From assembly GCF_041379945.2 (NCBI RefSeq), contig NZ_JBFTXJ020000006.1, positions 124,001-188,000 on the forward strand: DNA of 64,000 nucleotides, written 5' to 3'. The translations under genes were made by a program, and so were the position numbers. Below, in pieces: positions 27,153 to 37,675 of the stretch (the stretch's first letter is position 1; every line of letters starts with the position of its first letter). A model generated the notes under the pieces. It ran no database searches and had not been told where the DNA came from. It was given only the letters and a program-made list of their open reading frames with translations. Source of the stretch: Aneurinibacillus sp. REN35. Its GTDB lineage: Bacteria; Bacillota; Bacilli; Aneurinibacillales; Aneurinibacillaceae.

Positions 27153-27806
27153 TTGGAGCAATGGCATGAAAGGATGACGAGCTGGACCAAATGGGCGGGA
27201 TGGAACGATAGCATCCACCAGGTTATCATCGTGTCGACAGCGGATTGGCAGAGCCGTCAGGCACGTCTTGAGACGTTTGAGAAGGTGAATGGAACATGGC
27301 TGCCTGCGCTTCATTCGATGCCTGCTGTGGTTGGCAAAAATGGCTATGCATTGTCTTCCGATAAAAAAGAAGGAGATGCTTCCTCCCCAGCCGGTATGTA
27401 TAAGCTGGGTACAGCATTCGGAACAGCCCCGAAGCCAACGGGCGTGCGAATACCGTACCGTCCAGTTACGCGCCAGGATTACTGGATCGATGATAAATCG
27501 TCACCTGATTATAATACATGGGTACATCATGAGGGAGATCCGCGGAAGCGATGGAAGACATTTGAGCGGCTTGCCATCCCTCTTTATAAATACGCGTTAG
27601 TTATCCGATATAATGATGAACCTGTGCTGCCAGGGAAGGGAAGCGCCATTTTTATGCATATATGGCGCGGGCCTGCCAGCTATACGGCAGGCTGTGTCGC
27701 TTTGTCTGAGACTAATTTGCTTGCCGTACTCAGATGGCTTGACCCAGACAAATCACCTTTCATTCTCCAAGGTCCCGCATCTTTTCTAACTTCTTTCACC
27801 CCATAA
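27153..27806 (+). CDS. L,D-transpeptidase (YkuD) family protein
   Basis: Protein of 217 residues with the YkuD catalytic block: FMHIWRGPASYTAGCVALSE, that is the conserved His and the active Cys in TAGCV. Such enzymes form or edit 3-3 cross-links in peptidoglycan; a closely related group of unknown substrate has the same block. No classic signal peptide is seen, though the first ten residues are polar and the export route is open. The start is TTG with GAAGGAAGGGG eight bases before it. It follows the ABC operon after 23 bases and could be read from the same message. Confidence 0.8.
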   Translation: MEQWHERMTSWTKWAGWNDSIHQVIIVSTADWQSRQARLETFEKVNGTWLPALHSMPAVVGKNGYALSSDKKEGDASSPAGMYKLGTAFGTAPKPTGVRIPYRPVTRQDYWIDDKSSPDYNTWVHHEGDPRKRWKTFERLAIPLYKYALVIRYNDEPVLPGKGSAIFMHIWRGPASYTAGCVALSETNLLAVLRWLDPDKSPFILQGPASFLTSFTP

Positions 27807-27819
27807 TAGATGGACTTGT

Positions 27820-27855
27820 AAAACGCGAGATATAGGAGATTATCTCGCGTTTTTT
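27820..27855. terminator. Terminator shared by convergent genes
   Basis: AAAACGCGAGATA pairs with TATCTCGCGTTTT, with T-rich flanks on both strands. Confidence 0.8.
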
Positions 27856-27858
27856 GTA

Positions 27859-28923
27859 TTAAACCGTTTTATAGCGGGCAAGAAAAATCATCAGCATGGT
27901 TCCTGCTCCAAGGTATCCGAATATCGGATACAAGTGGTGAACCAGTGTAGAGAAACCGAACTGACTGATAAGATAGCAGATCATTAGTAGACCGACAATC
28001 AACAGACGTGGATGGGAAGCAAAGGGTGCAAAGAGTTGAAGCTGACGGGTAAGGCCAAATACATTACCGACCAGCGTCGTAAAGATCTCACCTAGAATGA
28101 CAAGGCTAAACATCCATTGTATAAAGGGACCCAAAGAGGCGACAACCATTGCCATCGGTACTTCCGCTTGGGCAATATCATTTTTGTAGGTGAGAAGGGC
28201 ATAATTGCTTAGCAAAAGCAGAATTCCCAGCCCTGCGCCTCCAATCATGCTCCCGTTGATTAAGGTTCGCCGATCCTGTACTTCATTGCCGAGTGGTACA
28301 AGCACAGCTAAAGCAAGTGAAAGATTAAAGGCCACATAGAGAAACGGGGAGAGGGTCCACCCTGCAGGAGAGGGAGTAGGTGATACGGGCAGGTTCATTC
28401 CGTTCTCTGCGAATGTGTACATTCCAATCAAGATCGTAAAGCCGAGCATAATAGGAACGACAAGCATATTGATGGACATAATAGCATGCATGCCCCGCGA
28501 AGTAATAAGATAGACGAGCAATGCAGTGCCAAGGATTCCGACCTGATAGAATCCTCCCCATTGCTGGGTAAATAAAGCGCCGCTTCCGGCCAGCATAACG
28601 CCGGTGGTACATAATAATGTCAGCAATGTAAAGCCATTAACCCATACGCCCGCCTTTTTACCGAATACATATTCATTGAATTGATGGTAGGAAGAAGCCT
28701 GGATACGACTTGCAAGCAGCATAATTTGTGCGCCTGCAAGAGTAAAGAGCAGTACGCTAACGAGAATAATAATGATACTTTTATTTCCGTAGCGTGTAAC
28801 GAAGTGAAAGATTTCCTGCCCGCTTGCAAAGCCCGCTCCGACAATTGTTCCGATATACGTGAAACCGACCTGAAGTGCGGCAAACCACCGGGTCGGCTGC
28901 GCGGCTGCGTTCGTAGCCATCAC
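27859..28923 (-). CDS. YkvI-family APC-superfamily membrane transporter
   Basis: Membrane protein of 354 residues with about ten spans. The first span has the unwound-helix motif GTIVGAGFASGQEI, typical of transporters with the LeuT/APC fold and of the YkvI group. No substrate is known. The start can be GTG at 28923 or ATG at 28920; both have only a weak upstream GGGG. It is a single gene, convergent with the L,D-transpeptidase gene. Confidence 0.75.
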   Translation of the reverse strand: MMATNAAAQPTRWFAALQVGFTYIGTIVGAGFASGQEIFHFVTRYGNKSIIIILVSVLLFTLAGAQIMLLASRIQASSYHQFNEYVFGKKAGVWVNGFTLLTLLCTTGVMLAGSGALFTQQWGGFYQVGILGTALLVYLITSRGMHAIMSINMLVVPIMLGFTILIGMYTFAENGMNLPVSPTPSPAGWTLSPFLYVAFNLSLALAVLVPLGNEVQDRRTLINGSMIGGAGLGILLLLSNYALLTYKNDIAQAEVPMAMVVASLGPFIQWMFSLVILGEIFTTLVGNVFGLTRQLQLFAPFASHPRLLIVGLLMICYLISQFGFSTLVHHLYPIFGYLGAGTMLMIFLARYKTV

Positions 28924-29085
28924 CCCGATTTCATTGGATTCTTTACTATTCTATGAGATTGTCCCCCTCGATAGACTGTTCTTCTCTACATAAAAAATAT
29001 CGTTACATTCTGTTGGTTTTGCATTAAAATAGAAGAAATAAACAGGCGTTTTTACTATTGGGAGAAAGCAGAGGGATACAAACGC

Positions 29086-29598
29086 ATGATCAAGTGGATA
29101 AAGGAATGGGTGCCTGTCATTTTATTGGCAATCGTGCTGAGCATGACCATTCGCACATACATTGGGGAAGCGGTTGTCGTGCCGAGCGGTTCTATGCTCC
29201 CGACGATTCATATTAATGACAGATTAGCAGTGGATAAGATGACAGGGGCAGAAGAGCTGACGCACGGTGATATTGTGGTGTTCTATCCGCCGCTGCCAGA
29301 TAAGAAGGATGAGCGATTTATCAAGCGGCTGATTGGTGTTGGCGGAGATACAATTGAGATTAAAGATGGTGTACTGTATCGCAATGGGAAAAAGGTGGAT
29401 GAGCCTTATATTAAAGAGCCGATGACATACGATTTCGGGCCTGTTGTCGTTCCGAAAGGCAAGTTCTTCTTCCTTGGGGATAACCGCAATGAAAGCTATG
29501 ACTCACATCTATGGCCTGATCCGTTTGTTGATATTAGTGCCATCGAAGGAAAAGCCAGATTTCGCTTTTATCCATTTACCGATATGCAGTCCATGTAA
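29086..29598 (+). CDS. lepB: Type I signal peptidase
   Basis: Membrane-anchored serine peptidase of 170 residues that removes Sec and Tat signal peptides. One N-terminal span (residues 8-27) is followed by the catalytic domain: Ser36 in VPSGSMLPTI, Lys80 in RFIKRLIGVGGD, and the conserved GDNRNESYDSHLW box near the C-terminus. The length is that of Bacillus-type SipS enzymes. The ribosome binding site AGAGGG lies somewhat far from the start. It is monocistronic with a strong terminator. Confidence 0.94.
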   Translation: MIKWIKEWVPVILLAIVLSMTIRTYIGEAVVVPSGSMLPTIHINDRLAVDKMTGAEELTHGDIVVFYPPLPDKKDERFIKRLIGVGGDTIEIKDGVLYRNGKKVDEPYIKEPMTYDFGPVVVPKGKFFFLGDNRNESYDSHLWPDPFVDISAIEGKARFRFYPFTDMQSM

Positions 29599-29601
29599 AA
29601 T

Positions 29602-29646
29602 AAAGCTGACGAATGAAGGAGATCCCCTGGTTCGTCAGCTTTTTAC
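29602..29646 (+). terminator. Terminator after lepB
   Basis: AAAGCTGACGAA pairs with TTCGTCAGCTTT, followed by T. Confidence 0.85.
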
Positions 29647-29759
29647 GTTCATACCAAGGGTGCGTATTGTGAGGTGTTACGTTTCCCTTTTTTCAGGGAA
29701 TAATTTGAGTAGGAAGATATCGGTTGTCAGGAAATGAGATGAAAAGGGCGGTGTAAGCC

Positions 29760-30659
29760 ATGGGCAATGTAATGAATAGAGGGAAAATGCTTGTTATCTA
29801 CAATCCGGTGGCGGGGCAAGAGATTATCAGTCAAGCGTTAGGAGAAGTCGCCATGTCACTACAGGAGAAGTGGGACATTACGCTTCGTCCTACACTATGT
29901 AAGGCGCATGCAGAAAAAATTGCGTATGAGGAAGGGGCAGGCTACGCCGTTGTCGTTGCAGCCGGAGGCGACGGAACGATTCATGAAGTGGTGAATGGTC
30001 TAATGCGGCTTGACCATCGCCCAACGCTTGGCATTCTGCCTGCCGGTACGGCTAATGACATTGCCCGCACACTTCGAATTCCGCTTGACTTGCTTGCGGC
30101 CTGTCAATTCATGAAGCAGACCGAAGCGTGTGCTATAGATATTGGACGCTATGGTAAACGGCACTTCGTTAATTTTCTTGGTGTTGGTTTAATTTCTACA
30201 GTCTCCAATGAAGTGAAGAATGAAACAAAAACCTATCTTAGGCACTTTACTTATTACTTAAAATCACTCCAGCATTTCCAAGGCGATAATTTATTCAATG
30301 TTGTGCTTACCACAGAAACCGAAAAAATTGAAAAAGAAGCAGTGATGGTATATGTAGCGAATGGACAGTCGATTGCAGGGATGGAACTATTTACAAATAA
30401 TGAACTCAATAACGGTACATTCGAAGTGATTGTAGTGGAGAATGTAGGGCTCTCTGAAATCGTGAGTGTCATGTCATCCTATCTGCGCCGAGAGCCTTTC
30501 GAACATGAAGCGATTTCTCGTTACAAAACCGCTTCCTTTACTTTAGAATGTACGCCTCCGCAGCTCATTGATACCGATGGTGAGAAGCATGGACAGACGC
30601 CGGTGAAGGTGACACTGCTCCCACGCGCCCTCCGTGTGATCGGCCAAATTAGCGTGTGA
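29760..30659 (+). CDS. Diacylglycerol/lipid kinase family protein (YegS/BmrU/DgkB type)
   Basis: Cytoplasmic kinase-fold protein of 299 residues. The nucleotide-binding GGDGTIHEVVNGL and LPAGTANDIAR motifs are complete, and the C-terminal beta-domain ends with TDGEKHGQTPVKVTLLP. Bacterial relatives phosphorylate diacylglycerol or other lipids, recycling them for phospholipid synthesis. Which of the DgkB, YegS or BmrU branches it belongs to cannot be settled. The start follows AAAAGGGCGGTG. It is transcribed alone. Confidence 0.88.
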   Translation: MGNVMNRGKMLVIYNPVAGQEIISQALGEVAMSLQEKWDITLRPTLCKAHAEKIAYEEGAGYAVVVAAGGDGTIHEVVNGLMRLDHRPTLGILPAGTANDIARTLRIPLDLLAACQFMKQTEACAIDIGRYGKRHFVNFLGVGLISTVSNEVKNETKTYLRHFTYYLKSLQHFQGDNLFNVVLTTETEKIEKEAVMVYVANGQSIAGMELFTNNELNNGTFEVIVVENVGLSEIVSVMSSYLRREPFEHEAISRYKTASFTLECTPPQLIDTDGEKHGQTPVKVTLLPRALRVIGQISV

Positions 30660-30693
30660 AATCTCTTGCATTATTATATATAAATGTTTGAAT

Positions 30694-30749
30694 CTCGCTC
30701 CTTGTGGAAAGGAATACATGTCACCATTTCACAAATGAAAAGGAGCGAG
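30694..30749 (+). promoter_or_regulatory. Inverted repeat that includes the ribosome binding site of the YflT-like gene
   Basis: CTCGCTCCTT (30694-30703) is the exact reverse complement of AAGGAGCGAG (30740-30749), with a possible inner GTG/CAC and AAA/TTT pairing. The right arm is the Shine-Dalgarno region. The pattern is like that before the spore protein gene at 13115. Confidence 0.5.
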
Positions 30750-30757
30750 GATACACA

Positions 30758-31114
30758 ATGAATACAAATTGCAAAGTACAGGAATATGACAACACGGTGC
30801 AAGCATATCAGGCGGTCAATAACCTGCAGAATGCAGGGTACGGCAAAGATCATATGTATCTGTTTGCTCATGACAAAAGCGTCTCCAAAGACCTGACAGA
30901 TCGGACGAATACCGAGAATATGGGTGTAGCGGAAAAAGGCGTGATGGATACTGTGGCCAATATGTTTAAGAGTCGTGGCGATGAGCTGCGCAACGAATTT
31001 AAAAACCTTGGCTTTAGCCAGGCTGAAGCTAATCAATATGAAGAGCGTCTCGATCAAGGAAAAGTACTGCTGGTCGTCAAAGATTACCGTGATGACGTAG
31101 ACAGCTATTTATAA
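30758..31114 (+). CDS. YflT-like general stress protein (heat-induced stress protein domain)
   Basis: Cytoplasmic protein of 118 residues. The N-terminal part (VQEYDNTVQAYQAVNNLQNAGY, then HMYLFAHDKS) is the ferredoxin-like opening of the YflT/GsiB-neighbour stress family, and the last part FSQAEANQYEERLDQGKVLLVVK closes it. In Bacillus such genes belong to the sigma-B regulon; here a GTTTGA is present upstream but its -10 partner is poor. The start has AAGGAGCGAGG, part of an inverted repeat. Function beyond stress response is unknown. Confidence 0.85.
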   Translation: MNTNCKVQEYDNTVQAYQAVNNLQNAGYGKDHMYLFAHDKSVSKDLTDRTNTENMGVAEKGVMDTVANMFKSRGDELRNEFKNLGFSQAEANQYEERLDQGKVLLVVKDYRDDVDSYL

Positions 31115-31147
31115 GAAAAATGCTAAGAACACGATTTTGATGAAAAG

Positions 31148-31186
31148 AAAAGTGGTAAGCCTTACTAGAAGGCTTACCACTTTTGT
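31148..31186. terminator. Strong terminator between convergent genes
   Basis: AAAAGTGGTAAGCCTT pairs over 16 bases with AAGGCTTACCACTTTT around a five-base loop, T-rich on both strands. Confidence 0.9.
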
Positions 31187-31191
31187 ACGTT

Positions 31192-31794
31192 TTATCTGTG
31201 TTTGATTCGTGTAAGTCTGGCTTCGACTCTTTTGCTGATGAACCAGAGTGCAAAGATAGCTAATCCAACAAGCACAAGCTTCCATGGGCTTTCGATAAAA
31301 GACATTAAGTCGTGACCGATAAAGGAGACGGCAAAAATCATAATCGCTTTACCAAGAATAATGGCAGCGACAAAGTGACTGGTTGGAATGCTGGAGAGCC
31401 CGGCTACAACATTCACAAGCGATGATGGTGTGAAAGGAAAGCAGGAGAGCAGGAGAATGGCGGTAAATCCATGCCGATTCATCCAGTTCATCGCATCGTT
31501 CACTTTAGGGTGACGGGTGAGAAAATGTAAGAAACGGTGTTGTCCAAGCTTGCGGCAAATTGTGAATACGGTAATTGATCCTGAGGCCACACCGATCCAT
31601 GAATACAAAAAGCCGAGCCAGAGACCATAGGCTGCGGCGTTACCTGCAACGATAGCAACCAGAGGCAGCGGCGGGAAGAATGATTCAATAAATGTCATCA
31701 GAATTCCCGGCAGCGGCCCGAATGATTCATATTTGGCAAACAGCGCTATTAAGTTTTCTTCAGAAAAATAGGCCTTTAACTCTGTCCAGTTCAT
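31192..31794 (-). CDS. VTT-domain (DedA/TVP38-TMEM64) membrane protein
   Basis: Protein of 200 residues with about five hydrophobic stretches. The re-entrant SFFPPLPLVAIVAGNAAAYG loop and CFPFTPSSLVNVVAGLS are typical for the VTT/SNARE-associated fold, whose bacterial members are thought to move lipids, such as undecaprenyl phosphate or phosphatidylethanolamine, across the membrane. Start four bases after the esterase stop, with a weak binding site, so translation is probably coupled to it. No nearby gene indicates its lipid. Confidence 0.8.
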   Translation of the reverse strand: MNWTELKAYFSEENLIALFAKYESFGPLPGILMTFIESFFPPLPLVAIVAGNAAAYGLWLGFLYSWIGVASGSITVFTICRKLGQHRFLHFLTRHPKVNDAMNWMNRHGFTAILLLSCFPFTPSSLVNVVAGLSSIPTSHFVAAIILGKAIMIFAVSFIGHDLMSFIESPWKLVLVGLAIFALWFISKRVEARLTRIKHR

Positions 31795-31798
31795 AGGT

Positions 31799-32518
31799 TC
31801 ATTTTACACCAAAAAAGAAGGAAAGTGCACGGGGAAGTTGATTTTGCCAAAAACCCCAGTCATGGCCGCCATCTTCTTCAATATATGTGACGGAAGCGCC
31901 GCGCTGTTCAAGAAGCTGCCGCATTTCTCGGTTATAGGCAAGAAAGTCCGCTGTACTGTCTCCAATCGGTACAGCAGTTTCCTTTAGGCCAACAAGCATA
32001 TAGATCGTCAACTGGGAGAGCTTCGGCTTGCGCAGTACGCCTTTCATCACTTCAGGATAAAAGGCTCCGGAGAGCGAGATGACTTTAGTAAACCATTCAG
32101 GTCGATCCATCGCCAGATCAAGGCTGACGGTTGCACCAAGCGAGTCGCCGACCAGAACGCGTTCTTCTATGGCGAATTCCTTTTCCACAGCAGGAAGTAA
32201 TTCCTCAAGGAAGAAAGATTTATATAGATGGTTGCGACTGCGTCCAGTGCCGTATTCTGCGGTGCGATTTTCGCGTGATACTGTAACAGCTACGATGATA
32301 AACGGTAACAGTTTGTTGTCAAGAATCATTTCCTGGGCGGCTGTAGCTCCCCGTCCGAAGTTAAGGAATTGCTCTCCATCCTGTGCGTAGAGCGCCGGAT
32401 AGGAGCGGGTAGGATCATAGTTTGGCGGCAGATACACCTTGTAGGAGCGTGTCTCTCCAAGGTGTACACTCTCAAGCTCGCGGCGTACAATTGTCCGCTT
32501 GCGCAAATTCTCATTCAT
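31799..32518 (-). CDS. Alpha/beta-hydrolase esterase of the Fes/IroE-like type
   Basis: Protein of 239 residues with no signal peptide. The nucleophile elbow is VGDSLGATVS (GxSxG), preceded by LYAQDGEQFLNFG and followed by the catalytic His in GGHDWGFW, the pattern of enterobactin-esterase-like and esterase-D-like hydrolases. No siderophore genes are near, so an iron role is not supported. The start may be ATG at 32518 or GTG at 32521, as GGAGG lies seven bases before the GTG. It forms a two-gene unit with the VTT protein. Confidence 0.8.
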   Translation of the reverse strand: MNENLRKRTIVRRELESVHLGETRSYKVYLPPNYDPTRSYPALYAQDGEQFLNFGRGATAAQEMILDNKLLPFIIVAVTVSRENRTAEYGTGRSRNHLYKSFFLEELLPAVEKEFAIEERVLVGDSLGATVSLDLAMDRPEWFTKVISLSGAFYPEVMKGVLRKPKLSQLTIYMLVGLKETAVPIGDSTADFLAYNREMRQLLEQRGASVTYIEEDGGHDWGFWQNQLPRALSFFFGVK

Positions 32519-32561
32519 CACAATTAAACCTCCATGCTTTTGTATGTATGTGTGAAAAAAA

Positions 32562-32591
32562 TTGGACATGATAAAAGGGAAGTGCTATACT
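32562..32591 (+). promoter_or_regulatory. Promoter of the pyruvate dehydrogenase operon
   Basis: TTGGAC (or TGGACA) and TATACT stand 18 or 17 bases apart, and TG before the -10 (TGCTATACT) makes it an extended -10 promoter. It lies about 125 bases upstream of pdhA. Confidence 0.7.
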
Positions 32592-32620
32592 CATCGCGAA
32601 TCCGAAAACATGGAACTGTA

Positions 32621-32636
32621 CTTGTTGTGCAACAAG
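32621..32636. promoter_or_regulatory. Perfect dyad in the pdh leader
   Basis: CTTGTTGTGCAACAAG is an inverted repeat (CTTGTTG/CAACAAG, two-base centre) lying about 30 bases after the pdh -10 element. It could be an operator or a small RNA hairpin. It does not match the Rex site. Confidence 0.4.
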
Positions 32637-32676
32637 GTGTGTTTCATCGTTCGATTGTTCTATTACAGTAGTGTAA

Positions 32677-33762
<1,086 letters not shown>

Positions 33763-33765
33763 ACA

Positions 33766-34746
33766 ATGGCACAAATGACGATGATTCAAGCCATTACTGA
33801 TGCGATGCGTACGGAGATGAAAGCTGATCCGAATGTTCTTGTATTCGGTGAGGATGTAGGCGTAAACGGCGGGGTATTCCGCGCAACGGAAGGACTTCAG
33901 AAAGAATTCGGTGAAGATCGCGTATTTGATACGCCGCTTGCTGAGTCTGCGATCGGCGGCATGGCTGTCGGTCTTGGTCTTCAAGGCTTCCGACCAGTTG
34001 CTGAAATCCAATTCTTCGGCTTCGTGTTTGAGACATTTGATGCGATTGCATCACAGGCGGCTCGCATGCGCTATCGTTCCGGCGGTAAGTACAATTCTCC
34101 CATCACTTTCCGCGCTCCGTTTGGTGGCGGCGTAAAAACACCTGAACTGCATGCGGACAGCTTAGAGGGTCTGTTCCTGCAAACACCTGGTGTAAAAGTG
34201 GTCATTCCATCAAATCCATACGATGCAAAAGGTCTGTTGATTTCTGCAATTCGTGACAATGATCCGGTTATCTTCTTAGAGCATATGAAGCTGTACCGTT
34301 CATTCCGAGGTGAAGTACCAGAAGAATCCTATACAGTACCGCTTGGCAAGGCCAATGTTGTCAAAGAAGGAAAAGACGTTACCATCATTACATACGGTGC
34401 GATGGTACAGACGTCTCTAAAAGCGGCAGAACAAATCGAAAAAGAGCGGAATGTGTCTGTGGAAGTTATTGACTTGCGTACGATTAGCCCGCTCGATGTA
34501 GAGACGATCATTGCATCCGTTGAGAAAACGAACCGTGCAATCGTAGTGCAAGAAGCACAGAAACAGGCAGGTGTGGCTGCAGAAGTCATCGCTCAAATCA
34601 ATGAGAAGGCGATTCTTTCTCTTGAAGCTCCTGTGCTGCGTGTTACGTCTCCAGATACCGTATTCCCGTTTGCAGCGGCGGAAGATGTATGGCTGCCAGA
34701 TCCGGGTCGCGTTATTGAAGCACTCAACAAAGTATTGGATTTCTAA
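33766..34746 (+). CDS. pdhB: Pyruvate dehydrogenase E1 component, beta subunit
   Basis: Second half of the E1 heterotetramer, 326 residues. It carries the conserved opening [13 protein letters not shown], the glutamate-bearing [18 protein letters not shown] that helps activate ThDP, and the C-terminal transketolase fold [14 protein letters not shown]. It starts three bases after the pdhA stop, with its binding site AGGAG in the pdhA end. The high homology to other Bacillales and the order leave no doubt on identity. Confidence 0.96.
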   Translation: MAQMTMIQAITDAMRTEMKADPNVLVFGEDVGVNGGVFRATEGLQKEFGEDRVFDTPLAESAIGGMAVGLGLQGFRPVAEIQFFGFVFETFDAIASQAARMRYRSGGKYNSPITFRAPFGGGVKTPELHADSLEGLFLQTPGVKVVIPSNPYDAKGLLISAIRDNDPVIFLEHMKLYRSFRGEVPEESYTVPLGKANVVKEGKDVTIITYGAMVQTSLKAAEQIEKERNVSVEVIDLRTISPLDVETIIASVEKTNRAIVVQEAQKQAGVAAEVIAQINEKAILSLEAPVLRVTSPDTVFPFAAAEDVWLPDPGRVIEALNKVLDF

Positions 34747-34805
34747 ATTTGCGTAGAGTCAATGTGTGAATATATAGCAATAATATGAAAGAGGAGGTTC
34801 CATTC

Positions 34806-36176
34806 ATGGCGTTCCAATTTAAGATGCCGGATATCGGTGAAGGAATTCACGAAGGTGAGATCGTAAAATGGCATATTAAAGAAGGCGATCAGGTCGAAGA
34901 AGATCAGATCATTATGGAAGTGCAGAACGATAAAGCAGTCGTTGAAATTCCCTCTCCAGTAAACGGTAAGGTTCTCTCCATTAAAGTGGATGAGGGAACG
35001 GTTGCGGTTGTCGGTGATGTGCTGGTTGAGTTTGATGCGGAGGGTGCAGAAGCGGCTGACGGTGAAGGTACTTCCCAACCGGAAAGTGAGACGGTGGATG
35101 CGACAGGCCGCGACGTTGGAGAAGAACTGAAAGAAAAATCGGAACAGGCAAGTGTAGAAAAAACACCGATGACTGAAGGAAGCGCTCCTGCGCAGCAGGA
35201 TGCAGAACCGGTAGACGATAGCAAGCGTGTATACGCGACACCAGCTGTACGAAAGCTTGCGCGTGAAAAAGGGATCAACATCCGTCAGGTGCAGGGAACA
35301 GGCAAGAATGGACGCGTAACGCGGGAAGACGTCGAGCAATTTGCACAGGGTGGCGGCAGAGCACAGGCGGCACCGCAGGCGGAGCAGGCACAGCAGGTTG
35401 ACGAGGCAGCCGCACCGGCAGCACAAGAAGAGAAACAAACAGCTCCGGCAGCCGCACAAACAGCCCCAGGCGGCCTTGAAGAGCGCAAGCCGCTTAAAGG
35501 TATCCGCAAAGCCATCGCAGCGGCAATGACGAAGTCAATGTACACGGCTCCACACGTTACGATCATGGACGAGGTAGACGTAACTAAGCTCGTAGAGATG
35601 CGTACACGCTTTAAGCCGCTTGCAGAGAAAAAAGAAGTAAAGCTCACGTATCTTCCGTTTATCGTCAAAGCAGCGATTGCCGGTCTGCGTGAGTTCCCTG
35701 AACTGAACGCAAGCATTGATGACGAGAAAAATGAAGTTGTGCTGAAGAAATACTACAATATCGGTATTGCTGCAGCTACGGATGAAGGGCTTCTCGTACC
35801 GGTCATTAAAGAAGCAGATCGCAAACCACTGTGGAAAATTGCCGGGGAAATCTCTGAGCTTGCCACAAAGGCGCGTGACCGCAAAGCGTCAGCTGATGAA
35901 CTCAAAGGAAGCACATTCTCGATTACGAATATTGGTTCTGCCGGCGGTATGTTCTTTACACCGGTCATCAATTATCCGGAAGTAGCGATTCTTGGCGTAG
36001 GCCGTATTGCGAAAAAGCCGATTGTAAACGAAAATGACGAGATTGTGGCAGCACCGGTTATGGCATTGTCCTTAAGCTTTGACCACCGCCTGATTGACGG
36101 TGAAATGGCACAATTGTATATGAACTACATCAAAGGCCTGTTGCAAAATCCAGAAATGCTTGTCATGGAGGTGTAA
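34806..36176 (+). CDS. pdhC: Dihydrolipoamide acetyltransferase (E2) of pyruvate dehydrogenase
   Basis: Core enzyme of 456 residues that transfers acetyl to CoA. One lipoyl domain (residues 1-80) with lipoyl-Lys43 in [10 protein letters not shown], then an acidic linker, a subunit-binding domain ([14 protein letters not shown]...GRVTREDV), an Ala/Pro/Gln-rich linker, and the catalytic domain with the active His in SFDHRLIDG. The start at 34806 follows GAGGAGG; the frame is open seven codons further. The Ala-rich linkers cause long false ORFs on the other strand. Confidence 0.96.
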   Translation: MAFQFKMPDIGEGIHEGEIVKWHIKEGDQVEEDQIIMEVQNDKAVVEIPSPVNGKVLSIKVDEGTVAVVGDVLVEFDAEGAEAADGEGTSQPESETVDATGRDVGEELKEKSEQASVEKTPMTEGSAPAQQDAEPVDDSKRVYATPAVRKLAREKGINIRQVQGTGKNGRVTREDVEQFAQGGGRAQAAPQAEQAQQVDEAAAPAAQEEKQTAPAAAQTAPGGLEERKPLKGIRKAIAAAMTKSMYTAPHVTIMDEVDVTKLVEMRTRFKPLAEKKEVKLTYLPFIVKAAIAGLREFPELNASIDDEKNEVVLKKYYNIGIAAATDEGLLVPVIKEADRKPLWKIAGEISELATKARDRKASADELKGSTFSITNIGSAGGMFFTPVINYPEVAILGVGRIAKKPIVNENDEIVAAPVMALSLSFDHRLIDGEMAQLYMNYIKGLLQNPEMLVMEV

Positions 36177-36179
36177 GGC

Positions 36180-37592
36180 ATGGTAGTAGGAGAATTTACA
36201 ACTGAAATTGACGTGCTGGTTATCGGAGCAGGACCGGGTGGATATGTAGCGGCAATCCGTGCTGCTCAGCTCGGTAAAAAAGTAGTCATTGTAGATAAAG
36301 ATGAAGTTGGCGGCGTTTGCTTAAATCGCGGCTGCATCCCTTCTAAGTCTTTGATCTCGGCTGCAAAGCAGTATGAGCAGGCAAAAGAAGGAAGTACGAT
36401 TGGTATTAACGTCGAAGGCGTATCAGTTGATATGAAGAAAGTGCAGGAATGGAAGCAAGGCGTTGTCAATAAGCTCACTGGTGGTGTAGGCCAGCTTCTT
36501 AAGGGAAACGGTGTTGAGGTTCTTTCTGGTGAAGCGCTTTTTGTAAGCGAGAATGAAGTGCGCGTGTTCCATGGATACGATGTGAATCGCTACAAGTTCA
36601 ACCACTGCATTATCGCAACCGGCTCCCGTCCGATTGAGATTCCAGCCCTGCCATTCGGTGAGCGGATTCTTTCTTCTACTGAAGCGTTGATGCTTGACCA
36701 CATTCCGCAAAAAATGCTGGTTGTTGGCGGCGGTTATATCGGTATCGAGCTTGGTACCGTATTTGCTAAGCTGGGTACGAAAGTAACTGTGCTTGAAGGT
36801 ATGGCCAGTATTCTGCCGGGCTTTGAGAAGCCGATGGTACAGATGGTACGCAAAAAGCTCAAAAAGCTTGGGGTAGAAATCCATACAGAAGCAATGGCCC
36901 AATCAAGCGAAGTAACAGAAAACGGTGTGAAGGTCACAGCGAAAATCAAGGATAAAGAAGAAGTATTTGAAGCTGATTACTGCCTGGTAACGGTAGGGCG
37001 TCGCCCGAATACGGATGAACTTGGTCTAGAAGCGATTGATATGAAGCTGACAGACCGCGGTCTGATCGAAATTGACAAGCAGTGTAAGACAAGTATCCCG
37101 AATGTGTATGCAATCGGTGATATTGTCGAAGGCCCTGCGCTGGCTCACAAAGCTTCGTATGAAGGCAAGGTAGCTGCAGAAGTCATTGCGGGTCAGTCGA
37201 GTGAGATTGACTACATGGCTATTCCGGCAGTTGTGTTCTCGGATCCGGAGATGGCTAGTGTAGGCTTAAGTGAGCAGCAGGCAAAAGAAGAAGGCTACAA
37301 GGTAAAAATGGGCCGCTTCTCCTTTGCTGCAAACGGCCGCGCGCTCAGCGTCAATGAAACAGACGGCTTCGTTAAGGTGATAGCCAATGAAGAGGATGGC
37401 CGTGTGCTGGGCGTGCAGATCGTAGGTCCGGAAGCGTCTGATCTTATCGCAGAAGCAGGGCTTGCAATTGAGATGGGCGCAACGCTCGAAGACATTGCAT
37501 TAACCATCCACGCGCATCCGACGCTGGCTGAAGTCACGATGGAGGCGGCAGAGGCTGCACTTGGACACGGTATTCACTCTTTATCTAAATAG
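36180..37592 (+). CDS. pdhD: Dihydrolipoamide dehydrogenase (E3)
   Basis: FAD- and NAD-dependent enzyme of 470 residues that re-oxidises lipoyl-E2. FAD-binding [15 protein letters not shown] is at residues 16-30, the redox disulfide is Cys47/Cys52 in [13 protein letters not shown], the NAD-binding [10 protein letters not shown] follows, and the C-terminal catalytic His-Glu pair lies in [14 protein letters not shown]. Start after ATGGAGGTG, three bases behind pdhC. It ends the operon before a terminator. It may also serve other 2-oxo-acid complexes. Confidence 0.96.
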   Translation: MVVGEFTTEIDVLVIGAGPGGYVAAIRAAQLGKKVVIVDKDEVGGVCLNRGCIPSKSLISAAKQYEQAKEGSTIGINVEGVSVDMKKVQEWKQGVVNKLTGGVGQLLKGNGVEVLSGEALFVSENEVRVFHGYDVNRYKFNHCIIATGSRPIEIPALPFGERILSSTEALMLDHIPQKMLVVGGGYIGIELGTVFAKLGTKVTVLEGMASILPGFEKPMVQMVRKKLKKLGVEIHTEAMAQSSEVTENGVKVTAKIKDKEEVFEADYCLVTVGRRPNTDELGLEAIDMKLTDRGLIEIDKQCKTSIPNVYAIGDIVEGPALAHKASYEGKVAAEVIAGQSSEIDYMAIPAVVFSDPEMASVGLSEQQAKEEGYKVKMGRFSFAANGRALSVNETDGFVKVIANEEDGRVLGVQIVGPEASDLIAEAGLAIEMGATLEDIALTIHAHPTLAEVTMEAAEAALGHGIHSLSK

Positions 37593-37619
37593 ATAATAAA
37601 GCAGCTAGCAGATAAGCAG

Positions 37620-37656
37620 AAGAGCAGGCGGAGTATGATCCGGCCTGCTCTTTTTA
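37620..37656 (+). terminator. Terminator of pdhABCD
   Basis: AAGAGCAGGC pairs with GCCTGCTCTT, followed by T. Confidence 0.85.
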
Positions 37657-37675
37657 ATGATGATGAAGATAGCAA

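Noticed and set aside
34743-35459. 238-codon open frame on the minus strand over pdhC
   Set aside because: It is the mirror of the Ala/Glu/Gln-rich linkers of E2, has no ribosome binding site, and its Cys/Leu-rich translation resembles no protein.
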